From: Patescibacteria group bacterium
GTDB lineage: Bacteria > Patescibacteriota > Minisyncoccia > Portnoybacterales > UBA2143
Direction: 5' to 3'
Assembly (NCBI GenBank): GCA_018819085.1
Contig: JAHJQT010000040.1
Coordinates: forward strand, 1-18,090
DNA: 18,090 nt
This document shows positions 13,049 through 18,090 of this stretch, piece by piece. The stretch's first letter is position 1. Each line of letters opens with the position of its first letter. Both the position numbers and the translations under genes were made by a program. The notes beneath the pieces were generated by a model, which saw only the letters and a list, made by a program, of their open reading frames with translations, ran no database searches and was not told the origin of the DNA.

Positions 13049-13264
13049 ATGATTAAAAATAAAAAAACAATCAAAAAGAGAATAAAGAGAATGAGACCAA
13101 GAGGAATAAAATCTATGAAGCAAGATGAGTTTTTAGAAACTATGGGTAGATTAGATTTAATAGATGAAGAGATAAAGAAAGAAAAAGAATTATATGAGAT
13201 TAAGATAAAATCCTTAAAATTAGAAAAAGAATATCTTAAGAATAGATTTAAGGAAAGGAAATAA
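13049..13264 (+). CDS. 71-residue basic/coiled-coil protein, full copy 2 of the coding repeat
   Basis: Nearly identical to the gene at 11194 from TIKKR to the end, with the N-terminal five residues different (MIKNK against MNKKI) and KIKSLKL for RIKSLRL. Unlike copy 1 it has no terminator-promoter joint upstream; it follows the interrupted membrane gene after 34 bases with no ribosome binding site. It contains both ATAAAATC repeats whose recombination explains the deleted copy at 10482. The stop codon is followed by AATAGAAG, the start of an R repeat that then diverges. Confidence 0.75.
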   Translation: MIKNKKTIKKRIKRMRPRGIKSMKQDEFLETMGRLDLIDEEIKKEKELYEIKIKSLKLEKEYLKNRFKERK

Positions 13265-13289
13265 ATAGAAGCTGGGATATAATTATATA

Positions 13290-13925
13290 ATGCTTTTTAT
13301 AAGAAATATTAAAATCTTAATTATTTCTATCCTAATCCTTACTATTGGATTAATTATTCTTTTTTATTCTAAAGATAACAATGAATCTTTTTTTAAAGTA
13401 ATTAAAGTAATTGATGGTGATACGATAGTTATTGAAGGTGGAGAAATAGTTAGATATATTGGAATTGATACTCCAGAGACAAATAAGGAAAATAATGATT
13501 GTTTTGCTCAAGAAGCTTGGAATATGAACAGGGAATTAGTTGAAGGGAAAGAAGTTAAATTAAAAAAAGATATTTCAGAAAGAGATAAGTATGGCAGATT
13601 ATTAAGATATGTTTGGGTAGATGATCTTTTTATTAATGAATATTTAGTTAAAAATGGTTATGCTTCTGCATCTACATTTCCTCCAGATGTTAAATATGCA
13701 GATGATTTTTTAAAATTTCAAAAAAAAGCTAAAGAAGAAAATCTTGGGTTATGGAGTTCTTGTCAGGTTAATGGAATTATTTGTTCTGTAAATGTTTACG
13801 ATTGTTCTGATTTTGAAACAAATCAAGAAGCTCAAAGTATTTATGATAGTTGTGGTGGAGTTGATAATGATATTCATCAATTAGATGGTGATAATGATGG
13901 TTTATCTTGTGAGAGTTTACCTTAA
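13290..13925 (+). CDS. Staphylococcal-nuclease-like thermonuclease with Excalibur-like tail, membrane-anchored or secreted
   Basis: 211 residues. An N-terminal hydrophobic helix (residues 8-27) anchors or exports it. The SNase fold follows: VIDGDT at 40-45 (metal ligands D42, D44), VRYIGIDTPE at 54-63 (R55, D60, E63) and YGRLLRY at 101-107 (R103), covering the catalytic Arg-Glu-Arg set. Residues 165-211 form a Cys-containing Excalibur-like calcium module, YDCSDF...SCGGVDNDIHQLDGDNDG-x-x-CE. Degrades nucleic acids outside the membrane, probably for nucleotide scavenging, a common trait in organisms with reduced biosynthesis. All key residues are present. Confidence 0.93.
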   Translation: MLFIRNIKILIISILILTIGLIILFYSKDNNESFFKVIKVIDGDTIVIEGGEIVRYIGIDTPETNKENNDCFAQEAWNMNRELVEGKEVKLKKDISERDKYGRLLRYVWVDDLFINEYLVKNGYASASTFPPDVKYADDFLKFQKKAKEENLGLWSSCQVNGIICSVNVYDCSDFETNQEAQSIYDSCGGVDNDIHQLDGDNDGLSCESLP

Positions 13926-13945
13926 ATCTAAATTAATGTAAAAAT

Positions 13946-13973
13946 AGCCTAAAAGGCTGTTTTTTGGTAAAAT
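13946..13973 (+). promoter_or_regulatory. Terminator fused to extended -10 promoter
   Basis: AGCCT-AAA-AGGCT (13946-13958), a T-run, then TGG-TAAAAT (-10 at 13968-13973). It ends the nuclease transcript and starts that of the next two genes, with a leader of about 37 bases. Confidence 0.65.
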
Positions 13974-14016
13974 AGAATAAGGGTCGAGATAATTTGATAA
14001 TAAAAATATAATCACT

Positions 14017-14265
14017 ATGATACTTAAAATTTTATTAGCCATAGCATTAGTTTTATTAGTATTAATGGTGGTATTTCGTAAGAAAATACGAAAAATTACC
14101 ATAAACATACCTTTATTTATATTAGGATTACTCTTAGCTTTAATTGGTGCGGGTGTAATGTTCCACGGTGATATTTTTGGTGAGAATAACTCAGGTATTG
14201 CTACAATCATGGGCATTGTTGGAATAGGATTAATAGCTACATCTAATTTTAGACTTCTAAAATAA
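14017..14265 (+). CDS. Small multi-spanning membrane protein
   Basis: 82 residues with three hydrophobic helices (about 3-20, 33-50 and 62-78) separated by a basic loop (FRKKIRKI) and a short GDIFGENNSG turn. Nearly the whole protein is in the membrane. No conserved polar residues suggest transport. The next gene follows after four bases, so both are in one operon. Family unknown. Confidence 0.7.
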   Translation: MILKILLAIALVLLVLMVVFRKKIRKITINIPLFILGLLLALIGAGVMFHGDIFGENNSGIATIMGIVGIGLIATSNFRLLK

Positions 14266-14269
14266 ATTT

Positions 14270-15070
14270 ATGAAAAAAGTATTTTTAATTATTTTAATAA
14301 TTATTGTTGGTTGGTTTGCTTTAAGATTTATTATTGGCGGTTCAGAAGACACTTGGATTTGTGATAAAGAGAAAGGTGAATGGGTAAAGCATGGAGTTCC
14401 AAGCGCGCCAATGCCAATAGAACCTTGTGGTGAAGTAGTTTGTAAAAATTATGAAAATGTGGAAAGTTGTCCGGAAAAATGCGTGGTTTGCCCGCCTTGT
14501 ATAGAATGTAGTTCAATTAGTTGTCAAACAGAAGGATTTTGTGAAAGTATTGGCTTTGATAAAGATTGGTATAAAAACATAAAAGAAAATATACCTCTTA
14601 TTTTTAATAAAGAAATACATTCTATTGCTAGCAATAGTAAGGAATGTTCAATGGCAGGTGTTTTAACTGATAATTATTTTTATAATGAAAATTCAAAAAC
14701 CTGGTGGATTGATTTAGAAAGAATGTCCGAGCTTGAAAATGATGGATGTAATCCTGCTTGTGTGGTCAGCGAAGAAACAAAAACAGCAGAGGTTAATTGG
14801 AGGTGCACAGGACTTAGTACAGTAATAAAAAATCTTTTCATAAAAAAATATCCTAAATATGCTTCTACTATTTCTATTGACATTCTGCATGAAGCAAAGA
14901 ATCATGTGCGCGGAAACGTAATCTTTCAGCAGGGGGCTGAGGGTGGATACTTCTTAGCGGCAAAAATAGGTGAGGAGTGGCAAATAATTCTTGATGGCAA
15001 CGGGCAGATTTCTTGTGATTTATTAGAGGAATACGGGTTTCCAGAGGAAATGCTTTTTGATTGTAGTTAA
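14270..15070 (+). CDS. Membrane-anchored Cys-rich extracytoplasmic protein
   Basis: 266 residues: N-terminal membrane helix (4-22), then a Cys-dense segment with ten cysteines between residues 31 and 91 (C-x3-C-x2-C-x2-C-x2-C clusters around CPEKCVVCPPCIEC), then a globular C-terminal domain (YPKYASTISIDILHEAKNHV, then GNVIFQQGAEGGYFLAAKIG, EWQIILDGNG). The Cys-rich stretch could carry disulfides or bind metal; the absence of a lipobox Cys right after the helix argues against a lipoprotein. The C-terminal domain resembles small secreted domains recurrent in candidate-phylum genomes, where they remain uncharacterised. Paired with the small membrane protein upstream. Confidence 0.7.
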   Translation: MKKVFLIILIIIVGWFALRFIIGGSEDTWICDKEKGEWVKHGVPSAPMPIEPCGEVVCKNYENVESCPEKCVVCPPCIECSSISCQTEGFCESIGFDKDWYKNIKENIPLIFNKEIHSIASNSKECSMAGVLTDNYFYNENSKTWWIDLERMSELENDGCNPACVVSEETKTAEVNWRCTGLSTVIKNLFIKKYPKYASTISIDILHEAKNHVRGNVIFQQGAEGGYFLAAKIGEEWQIILDGNGQISCDLLEEYGFPEEMLFDCS

Positions 15071-15195
15071 AAAATAGAGGTGGATTCGGAAATTGAAGAG
15101 GAGATATTGCATTATCCTTTTTTTATTTAATAAATAGGTTTTAACTTGCTTTACTTTGTGGATTATTTTAATAAACTCAGTATAAACCCTAATAC

Positions 15196-15235
15196 AAACC
15201 GCTTAATAGCGTGGTTTTTTTATTTGTGATACAAT
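15196..15235 (+). promoter_or_regulatory. Terminator fused to extended -10 promoter
   Basis: AAACC-GC pairs with GC-GT-GGTTT (15196-15217) with a small bulge, then TTTTTTT; a few bases on, TG-A-TACAAT (-10 at 15230-15235). The ATG at 15242 is six bases further, so leaderless. The 15071-15195 stretch upstream holds no gene, only a weak second stem with T-run near 15098-15125. Confidence 0.6.
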
Positions 15236-15241
15236 ATTATT

Positions 15242-15442
15242 ATGAATACTATAAGTAGAACAATAACTGGTATTGTTGCAATAATTTTAGGATTACTTTT
15301 AATCGTATTTAGTATTTTTAAAGATCTTTGGATATTAATTTATGGAATCCCTGTTTTTATTATTGGGATTTTTATTTTCTTTAATAAAAAAGAAGATAAT
15401 ATCGAAAAAATTAAAGGTCACAAAAATCAAATAAATAAGTAA
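15242..15442 (+). CDS. Small two-helix membrane protein
   Basis: 66 residues with two membrane helices (about 9-25 and 29-46, TGIVAIILGLLLIVFSIF and YGIPVFIIGIFIFF) and a charged tail (KKEDNIEKIKGHKNQINK) likely in the cytoplasm. It shares an operon with the YbjQ gene ten bases downstream. It resembles a DUF-type helical hairpin; no function can be given. Confidence 0.65.
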   Translation: MNTISRTITGIVAIILGLLLIVFSIFKDLWILIYGIPVFIIGIFIFFNKKEDNIEKIKGHKNQINK

Positions 15443-15452
15443 AAAAAATAAA

Positions 15453-15779
15453 ATGTCAGATATAATTATTACAACCGGGAATAAAATTCCTGGAAAAAAA
15501 ATTACTAAAATTCTTGGAGTTGTTAAGGGTAGTACGGTTAGAGCAAGAAATATTGGGAGAGATATTGGTGCTGGATTAAAGAGTATTATAGGTGGAGAGG
15601 TTAAAACTTATACAGAGATGACAATGAATGCGAGAGACGAAGCGTATAATAGAATGGTCAATGAAGCATTAGATATGAAAGCTGATGCAATTATTGGTGT
15701 TCGATTTACAACTTCAATGGTCATGGCCGGAGCTTCTGAAATGCTTGCATATGGAACTGCAGTTAAGATTAGCGAATAA
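15453..15779 (+). CDS. ybjQ: YbjQ/UPF0145 family protein
   Basis: 108 residues, the standard length. The diagnostic parts are present: N-terminal TTGNKIPGKKITKILGVVKG, the central RARNIGRDIGAGLKSIIGGE, YTEMTMNARDEAYNRMVNEA and MKADAIIGVRFTTSMVMAGA. The fold is a heavy-metal-binding-like pentameric domain; the physiological role in bacteria is not established. Located after a small membrane protein, a pairing that may indicate a membrane-associated assembly. No ribosome binding site. Confidence 0.93.
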   Translation: MSDIIITTGNKIPGKKITKILGVVKGSTVRARNIGRDIGAGLKSIIGGEVKTYTEMTMNARDEAYNRMVNEALDMKADAIIGVRFTTSMVMAGASEMLAYGTAVKISE

Positions 15780-15838
15780 TTTTATCTTAACTGTCTAAAA
15801 TAGGTTTAAAAATCGTTCTGTCAAGCGATTAAATTTCC

Positions 15839-15870
15839 GTCTATTTATTTAGGCGATTTTTTGGTAGAAT
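15839..15870 (+). promoter_or_regulatory. Terminator fused to extended -10 promoter of the nucleotidyltransferase
   Basis: CGTCTA pairs with TAGGCG (15839-15855, one G-U), then TTTTTTGG-TAGAAT with the -10 at 15865-15870 and ATG at 15877, six bases on: leaderless. AATCG just upstream (15812-15816) could alternatively pair with the CGATT of the T-tract end. Confidence 0.7.
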
Positions 15871-15876
15871 AGGAGT

Positions 15877-16335
15877 ATGAATGAGAAAATTGAAAAAGCA
15901 TTAAGGGTTGTAATAAAAAAGTTAAAGAGGCTAAATTATGCTTTAATTGGTTCAGTTAATTTATCTTTACAAGGAATTGATATTCAATCAAGAGATATAG
16001 ATATTTTAACTAATTCTGATGAAATCAATGAAATAGTTGAAATTCTAAAAAAATATCAGACAAAAGAAATGTATTTTGATGAAAGTGAGGGAAGAAATTC
16101 TTATCGGGCATTTTTTGAAATAAATGGGATTGAGATTGAGATTTTAGGCAATGTAAATAATGCATGTCGTTTGAAAAATTCTTTAAATAAAAAGATATAC
16201 ATTAATTATAAAGGTATTAAAATTCCATGTATGCCATTAGAAGAAGAGTTAGATGTGTATAAGAAAATGAACAGAGAAGATAAGATTAAGTTAATTAAAG
16301 ATAAAATCTTTAAAATTAGAAAAGGAATATCTTAA
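15877..16335 (+). CDS. MNT-type nucleotidyltransferase, C-terminus replaced by repeat
   Basis: 152 residues. YALIGSVNLSLQGIDIQSRD with IDILT gives G-S (25-26) and the D40-x-D42 pair, and a third carboxylate comes from IEIEIL (E86 or E88), the metal site of MNT/AbiEii-like nucleotidyltransferases. Such enzymes transfer nucleotides to protein, tRNA or small molecules, and many are toxins or antitoxins; no HEPN partner is adjacent. The last 11 residues (KDKIFKIRKGIS region) are read from the 71-residue coding repeat in another frame, so the natural C-terminus was lost by recombination. Active-site residues are untouched. Confidence 0.8.
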   Translation: MNEKIEKALRVVIKKLKRLNYALIGSVNLSLQGIDIQSRDIDILTNSDEINEIVEILKKYQTKEMYFDESEGRNSYRAFFEINGIEIEILGNVNNACRLKNSLNKKIYINYKGIKIPCMPLEEELDVYKKMNREDKIKLIKDKIFKIRKGIS

Positions 16336-16360
16336 GAATAGGTTTAAGGAGAGGAAATAA
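16299..16360 (+). pseudogene. 3' remnant of the 71-residue coding repeat (copy c)
   Basis: From ATAAAATC to the TAA at 16358-16360, bases match the end of the coding repeat, in the frame different from the nucleotidyltransferase that runs through it. The following zinc-ribbon ATG begins two bases after the stop, so the repeat's AGGAGAGG acts as its ribosome binding site. Confidence 0.85.
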
Positions 16361-16362
16361 TT

Positions 16363-16755
16363 ATGCCTAAAATATATGAATACAAATGTGATATATGTGG
16401 TTTTGATTTGCCCGAAGGATGGGGAGGGTGTATGTATGTAGAAGATGATAATGGAAAAAGAATTACATGCGATCATCCTTGTGAAGGAGAGGCAATAGGA
16501 AATGTATTAGGTAAGAATCCATCAAAAGAATTACTAAAAAAAAGAGTCGGTTTTAATTCTGATTGTATTTGTTTAGATTGTTTACATCAATTTAAAGCAG
16601 ATCTAAGTAGTAAAGGATTAAAAGATAAAGACAAAAGAGAATGTCCTAAATGTAAATCAGAGAAGGTAAAGACTATTTCTGAATTAGTGAATAAACCTTG
16701 TCCTAAATGCCATAAAGGTACAATTAAAGAAATTGAAACTGGGATTTGGACTTAA
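16363..16755 (+). CDS. Zinc-ribbon protein
   Basis: 130 residues with at least three CxxC knuckles: C9-x2-C12, C94-x2-C97 and C113-x2-C116, plus C68-x-C70-x2-C73 and C36/C40. The KCDICG, CPKCKS and CPKCHKGT pieces are typical treble-clef/rubredoxin-like knuckles, so the protein probably holds two or three zinc ions. It may bind nucleic acid or a partner; no catalytic signature is seen. AAGGAGAGGAAATAATTATG supplies a fair Shine-Dalgarno sequence from the preceding repeat remnant. Function unassigned. Confidence 0.75.
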   Translation: MPKIYEYKCDICGFDLPEGWGGCMYVEDDNGKRITCDHPCEGEAIGNVLGKNPSKELLKKRVGFNSDCICLDCLHQFKADLSSKGLKDKDKRECPKCKSEKVKTISELVNKPCPKCHKGTIKEIETGIWT

Positions 16756-16765
16756 TATAGAAAGT

Positions 16766-16797
16766 TAATATATAGTGAGTAACGGGGTAGGGTAAAT
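16766..16797 (+). repeat. Direct repeat, left copy
   Basis: ATATATAGTGAGT then a variable triplet and GGGGTAGGGTAAA. The same sequence returns at 16918-16949 about 150 bases on, bracketing a micro-ORF. It is unlike the R repeat except for the G-rich core. Confidence 0.8.
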
Positions 16798-16801
16798 TTA
16801 T

Positions 16802-16912
16802 ATGAAAATAGTAGAAATATTTTTTTATACCATCGTTATCTTAATTGTAATATATATTATTTTATATTTTTTAGAAGATTATATGAACCCAATAGAAATT
16901 ATAATTTATTGA
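16802..16912 (+). CDS. 36-residue single-span membrane peptide
   Basis: ATG 16802 to TGA 16910-16912, encoding one long hydrophobic helix (FFYTIVILIVIYIILYFL) and a short acidic/neutral tail (EDYMNPIEIIIY). Too short for standard gene calling. It lies five bases after the left direct repeat, whose GGGGTAGGG is a poor ribosome site. Both flanks carry the same direct repeat, so it may be a unit that moves or duplicates with them. A membrane-acting toxin peptide is possible; I have no direct evidence. Confidence 0.4.
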   Translation: MKIVEIFFYTIVILIVIYIILYFLEDYMNPIEIIIY

Positions 16913-16917
16913 TTTAA

Positions 16918-16949
16918 AAATATATAGTGAGTGGTGGGGTAGGGTAAAA
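16918..16949 (+). repeat. Direct repeat, right copy
   Basis: Same as the left copy apart from the variable triplet (GTG against AAC). It precedes the truncated 71-residue-family gene. Confidence 0.8.
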
Positions 16950-16965
16950 TAAGAAAAATATATTC

Positions 16966-17061
16966 ATGAAAGAAAAAGAATTATATGAGATTAAGATAAA
17001 ATCTCTAAAATTAGAAAAGGAATATCTTAAGAATAGGTTTAAGGAAAGGAAGGATAAATAA
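16966..17061 (+). CDS. 31-residue truncated member of the 71-residue coding repeat (copy d)
   Basis: ATG 16966 reads MKEKELYEIKIKSLKLEKEY and on to FKERKDK, TAA at 17059-17061. It keeps the coiled-coil half of the 71-residue protein and lacks the basic N-terminal part. The natural residue K-K-E-K-E-L is now preceded by an ATG, so it could still be translated. Its stop runs into ATAAAAGATTTAGG, a decayed R repeat. Whether a protein is made is unknown. Confidence 0.5.
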   Translation: MKEKELYEIKIKSLKLEKEYLKNRFKERKDK

Positions 17062-17087
17062 AAGATTTAGGTTCAGTAAGTAAGTGC

Positions 17088-17116
17088 TTGACATTTTTAA
17101 TTTTTAAAGTTAGTAT
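17088..17116 (+). promoter_or_regulatory. Sigma70-type promoter of the peptide/radical-SAM operon
   Basis: TTGACA (17088-17093), exactly 17 bases, TAGTAT (17111-17116). The start point falls about 30 bases before the peptide ATG. The -35 is consensus, making this one of the strongest promoters in the window. Confidence 0.75.
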
Positions 17117-17152
17117 GTTTTAAAGTCGATAAATTTATAAAATATAAAAAAT

Positions 17153-17257
17153 ATGAAATTAAAACAAAAAAAGAAAGTTAAAATTAAAACTTCTTCTAAA
17201 GTCAAACTTTGTATGGAATCAGGTGGTTGCACAGATAATGTTTCTAAAAAGAATTAA
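17153..17257 (+). CDS. Candidate RiPP precursor peptide (34 residues, two cysteines)
   Basis: Lys-rich leader-like N-terminus (MKLKQKKKVKIKTSSKVKL) followed by a short core CMESGGCTDNVSKKN with C20 and C26. Its stop overlaps the start of the radical SAM gene (TAATG at 17255-17259), so the two are translationally coupled. A tiny Cys-containing peptide directly before a radical SAM gene of the maturase type is the classic arrangement of sactipeptide or ranthipeptide-like RiPPs, where Cys sulfur is linked to another residue. No transporter or protease is visible before the window ends. Core boundaries are inferred. Confidence 0.7.
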   Translation: MKLKQKKKVKIKTSSKVKLCMESGGCTDNVSKKN

Positions 17258-18090
17258 TGGATAGGAAGAATAAAGAATTCATTAAATCTCGTTGGGTTTA
17301 TATTTACAAGCATGGAGGAGAGCTTGCTATATTCAATAGTAAGAATTTAGAGATATTCTTTGTCGACCAAGAAACAATTAATTTATTAAATTATTTTAAA
17401 GAACCTCATAATATAGATGAGGCTTTTATTTTTTTTAAGGATAAATCTCAAAAAATTAAGAAAATAGTTAATAATTTAATGAAGACTGAATTTATTGTGC
17501 CGATAGATCTAAACGAAACAAAAAAATTAGAAAAAGAAGTTGTTTTAGAAAGAAAGAAGAAAGAATCATTATTAGGAGATTCTTTAAGACTCAATTCTTT
17601 AAGAATAGTTTTAACTGAAATATGTAATTTAGATTGCAGTTATTGCTTTGTTCATAATAGAGATTTAAGAAAAGAAGATGATATTTCTTTTTCAACTATT
17701 AAAAAGAGTATAGATCTTTTAGTTTCTTTAAATAAAGGTGGCGATATAGAGGTTCAGTTTTTTGGTGGAGAACCATTGCTTAAATGGGATTTAATTGTAG
17801 AGACAGTAGATTATGTAGAAAAGATTATTAATCAAGGTAAGATAAAAAACGTTTATTACGGAATTACAACTAATGGTATTTTAATTAATCAAAAAAAATC
17901 TAAATTTTTTAAAGATAATAATTTTTTAGTTAGTGTTTCTTTAGATGGTTGGGAATCTTTAAATGATTTGAATCGTCATTATTCTAATAAAAAAGGTAGT
18001 TTTGATAAGATTATTAATGGATTAGAGGTTTTAAAAAACAATGATAATGAAATAGGCATATTAGTAACTCCTGATAAAAATAATATAAAA
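17257..18090 (+). CDS. Radical SAM peptide maturase (partial, runs off the window)
   Basis: 278 codons without a stop. An N-terminal domain of about 100 residues (WVYIYKHGGELAIFNSKNLE, then ETINLLNYFKEPHNIDEAF) looks like a PqqD-type peptide-recognition (RRE) winged helix. The radical SAM core follows: C123-x3-C127-x2-C130 (TEICNLDCSYCF) binds the 4Fe-4S cluster, FFGGEP at 168-173, TTNG at 204-207 and SLDG at 228-231 are SAM-binding parts. A C-terminal SPASM or twitch domain would lie beyond the window. It generates a 5'-deoxyadenosyl radical to modify a peptide substrate, here most likely the 34-residue product just upstream. Confidence 0.92.
   Translation, partial: MDRKNKEFIKSRWVYIYKHGGELAIFNSKNLEIFFVDQETINLLNYFKEPHNIDEAFIFFKDKSQKIKKIVNNLMKTEFIVPIDLNETKKLEKEVVLERKKKESLLGDSLRLNSLRIVLTEICNLDCSYCFVHNRDLRKEDDISFSTIKKSIDLLVSLNKGGDIEVQFFGGEPLLKWDLIVETVDYVEKIINQGKIKNVYYGITTNGILINQKKSKFFKDNNFLVSVSLDGWESLNDLNRHYSNKKGSFDKIINGLEVLKNNDNEIGILVTPDKNNIK

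Noticed and set aside
13917..14216. 99-residue minus-strand frame
   Set aside because: Reverse shadow of the small membrane protein gene at 14017; runs through a terminator.
8551..17061. Integron with attC sites
   Set aside because: No integrase is seen and the repeated sequence is a coding 3' end plus a non-palindromic motif, lacking the attC core (RYYYAAC/GTTRRRY) hairpin form.
1..18090. Alternative genetic code (TGA as glycine, as in Gracilibacteria)
   Set aside because: No gene has an internal TGA at a conserved position; the two in-frame stops found are TAA, which also ends most genes.

Overview
The window is strongly AT-rich, with short intergenic gaps, many small proteins of no recognisable family, almost no Shine-Dalgarno sequences and the standard stop codons. 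Gene content (a DUF5661-type protein, a thermonuclease with an Excalibur-like tail, small zinc ribbons, Cys-rich membrane-anchored proteins, many toxin-antitoxin and defence genes) suggests a Patescibacteria/CPR-type bacterium. That is inference; no rRNA or other taxonomic marker is present. I see no tRNA, rRNA or CRISPR array.

Layout. 1-140: the 3' end of a RelE/ParE-like toxin. 290-3081: a restriction-modification pair, tail to tail with overlapping stop codons. It consists of a PD-(D/E)XK nuclease and, on the minus strand, a full-length LexA-like repressor fused in one 616-residue protein to an N6-adenine DNA methyltransferase. 3317-7175: accessory genes (NucS/DUF5655-like nuclease, a possible Abi-like protein, Nudix hydrolase, TPR-like protein, small unknowns), most preceded by a short purine-rich intergenic repeat (called R below). 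7406-8538: an HTH-Panacea antitoxin with its toxin, behind a promoter carrying a perfect inverted repeat. 8551-11173: a mosaic of gene remnants, a nonsense-mutated DUF5661 gene, a RhuM-family gene, R copies and two versions of a hairpin element. 11194-17061: small genes (coiled-coil, unknown, membrane, SNase, Cys-rich, YbjQ, nucleotidyltransferase, zinc ribbon) among copies of a 71-residue coding repeat, present six times in the window as full or broken copies. 17088-18090: a promoter, a 34-residue two-cysteine peptide and a radical SAM maturase that runs off the window, which looks like a RiPP operon.

How it works together. Most of the window reads as an accessory or defence island assembled by repeated recombination. 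Three repeat classes mark the joints: the 71-residue ORF and its 3' remnants, the R motif (which directly follows that ORF in at least one copy), and the large imperfect hairpin element. Expression signals are compact. Several genes sit right behind an intrinsic terminator whose T-tract runs into an extended -10 box (TTTTTTGGTAGAAT type). In five genes the -10 hexamer ends exactly six bases before the ATG, predicting leaderless mRNAs. The two points most worth following are the LexA-methyltransferase fusion (an R-M system that could be tied to DNA damage by autoproteolysis) and the peptide/radical-SAM pair at the right edge.
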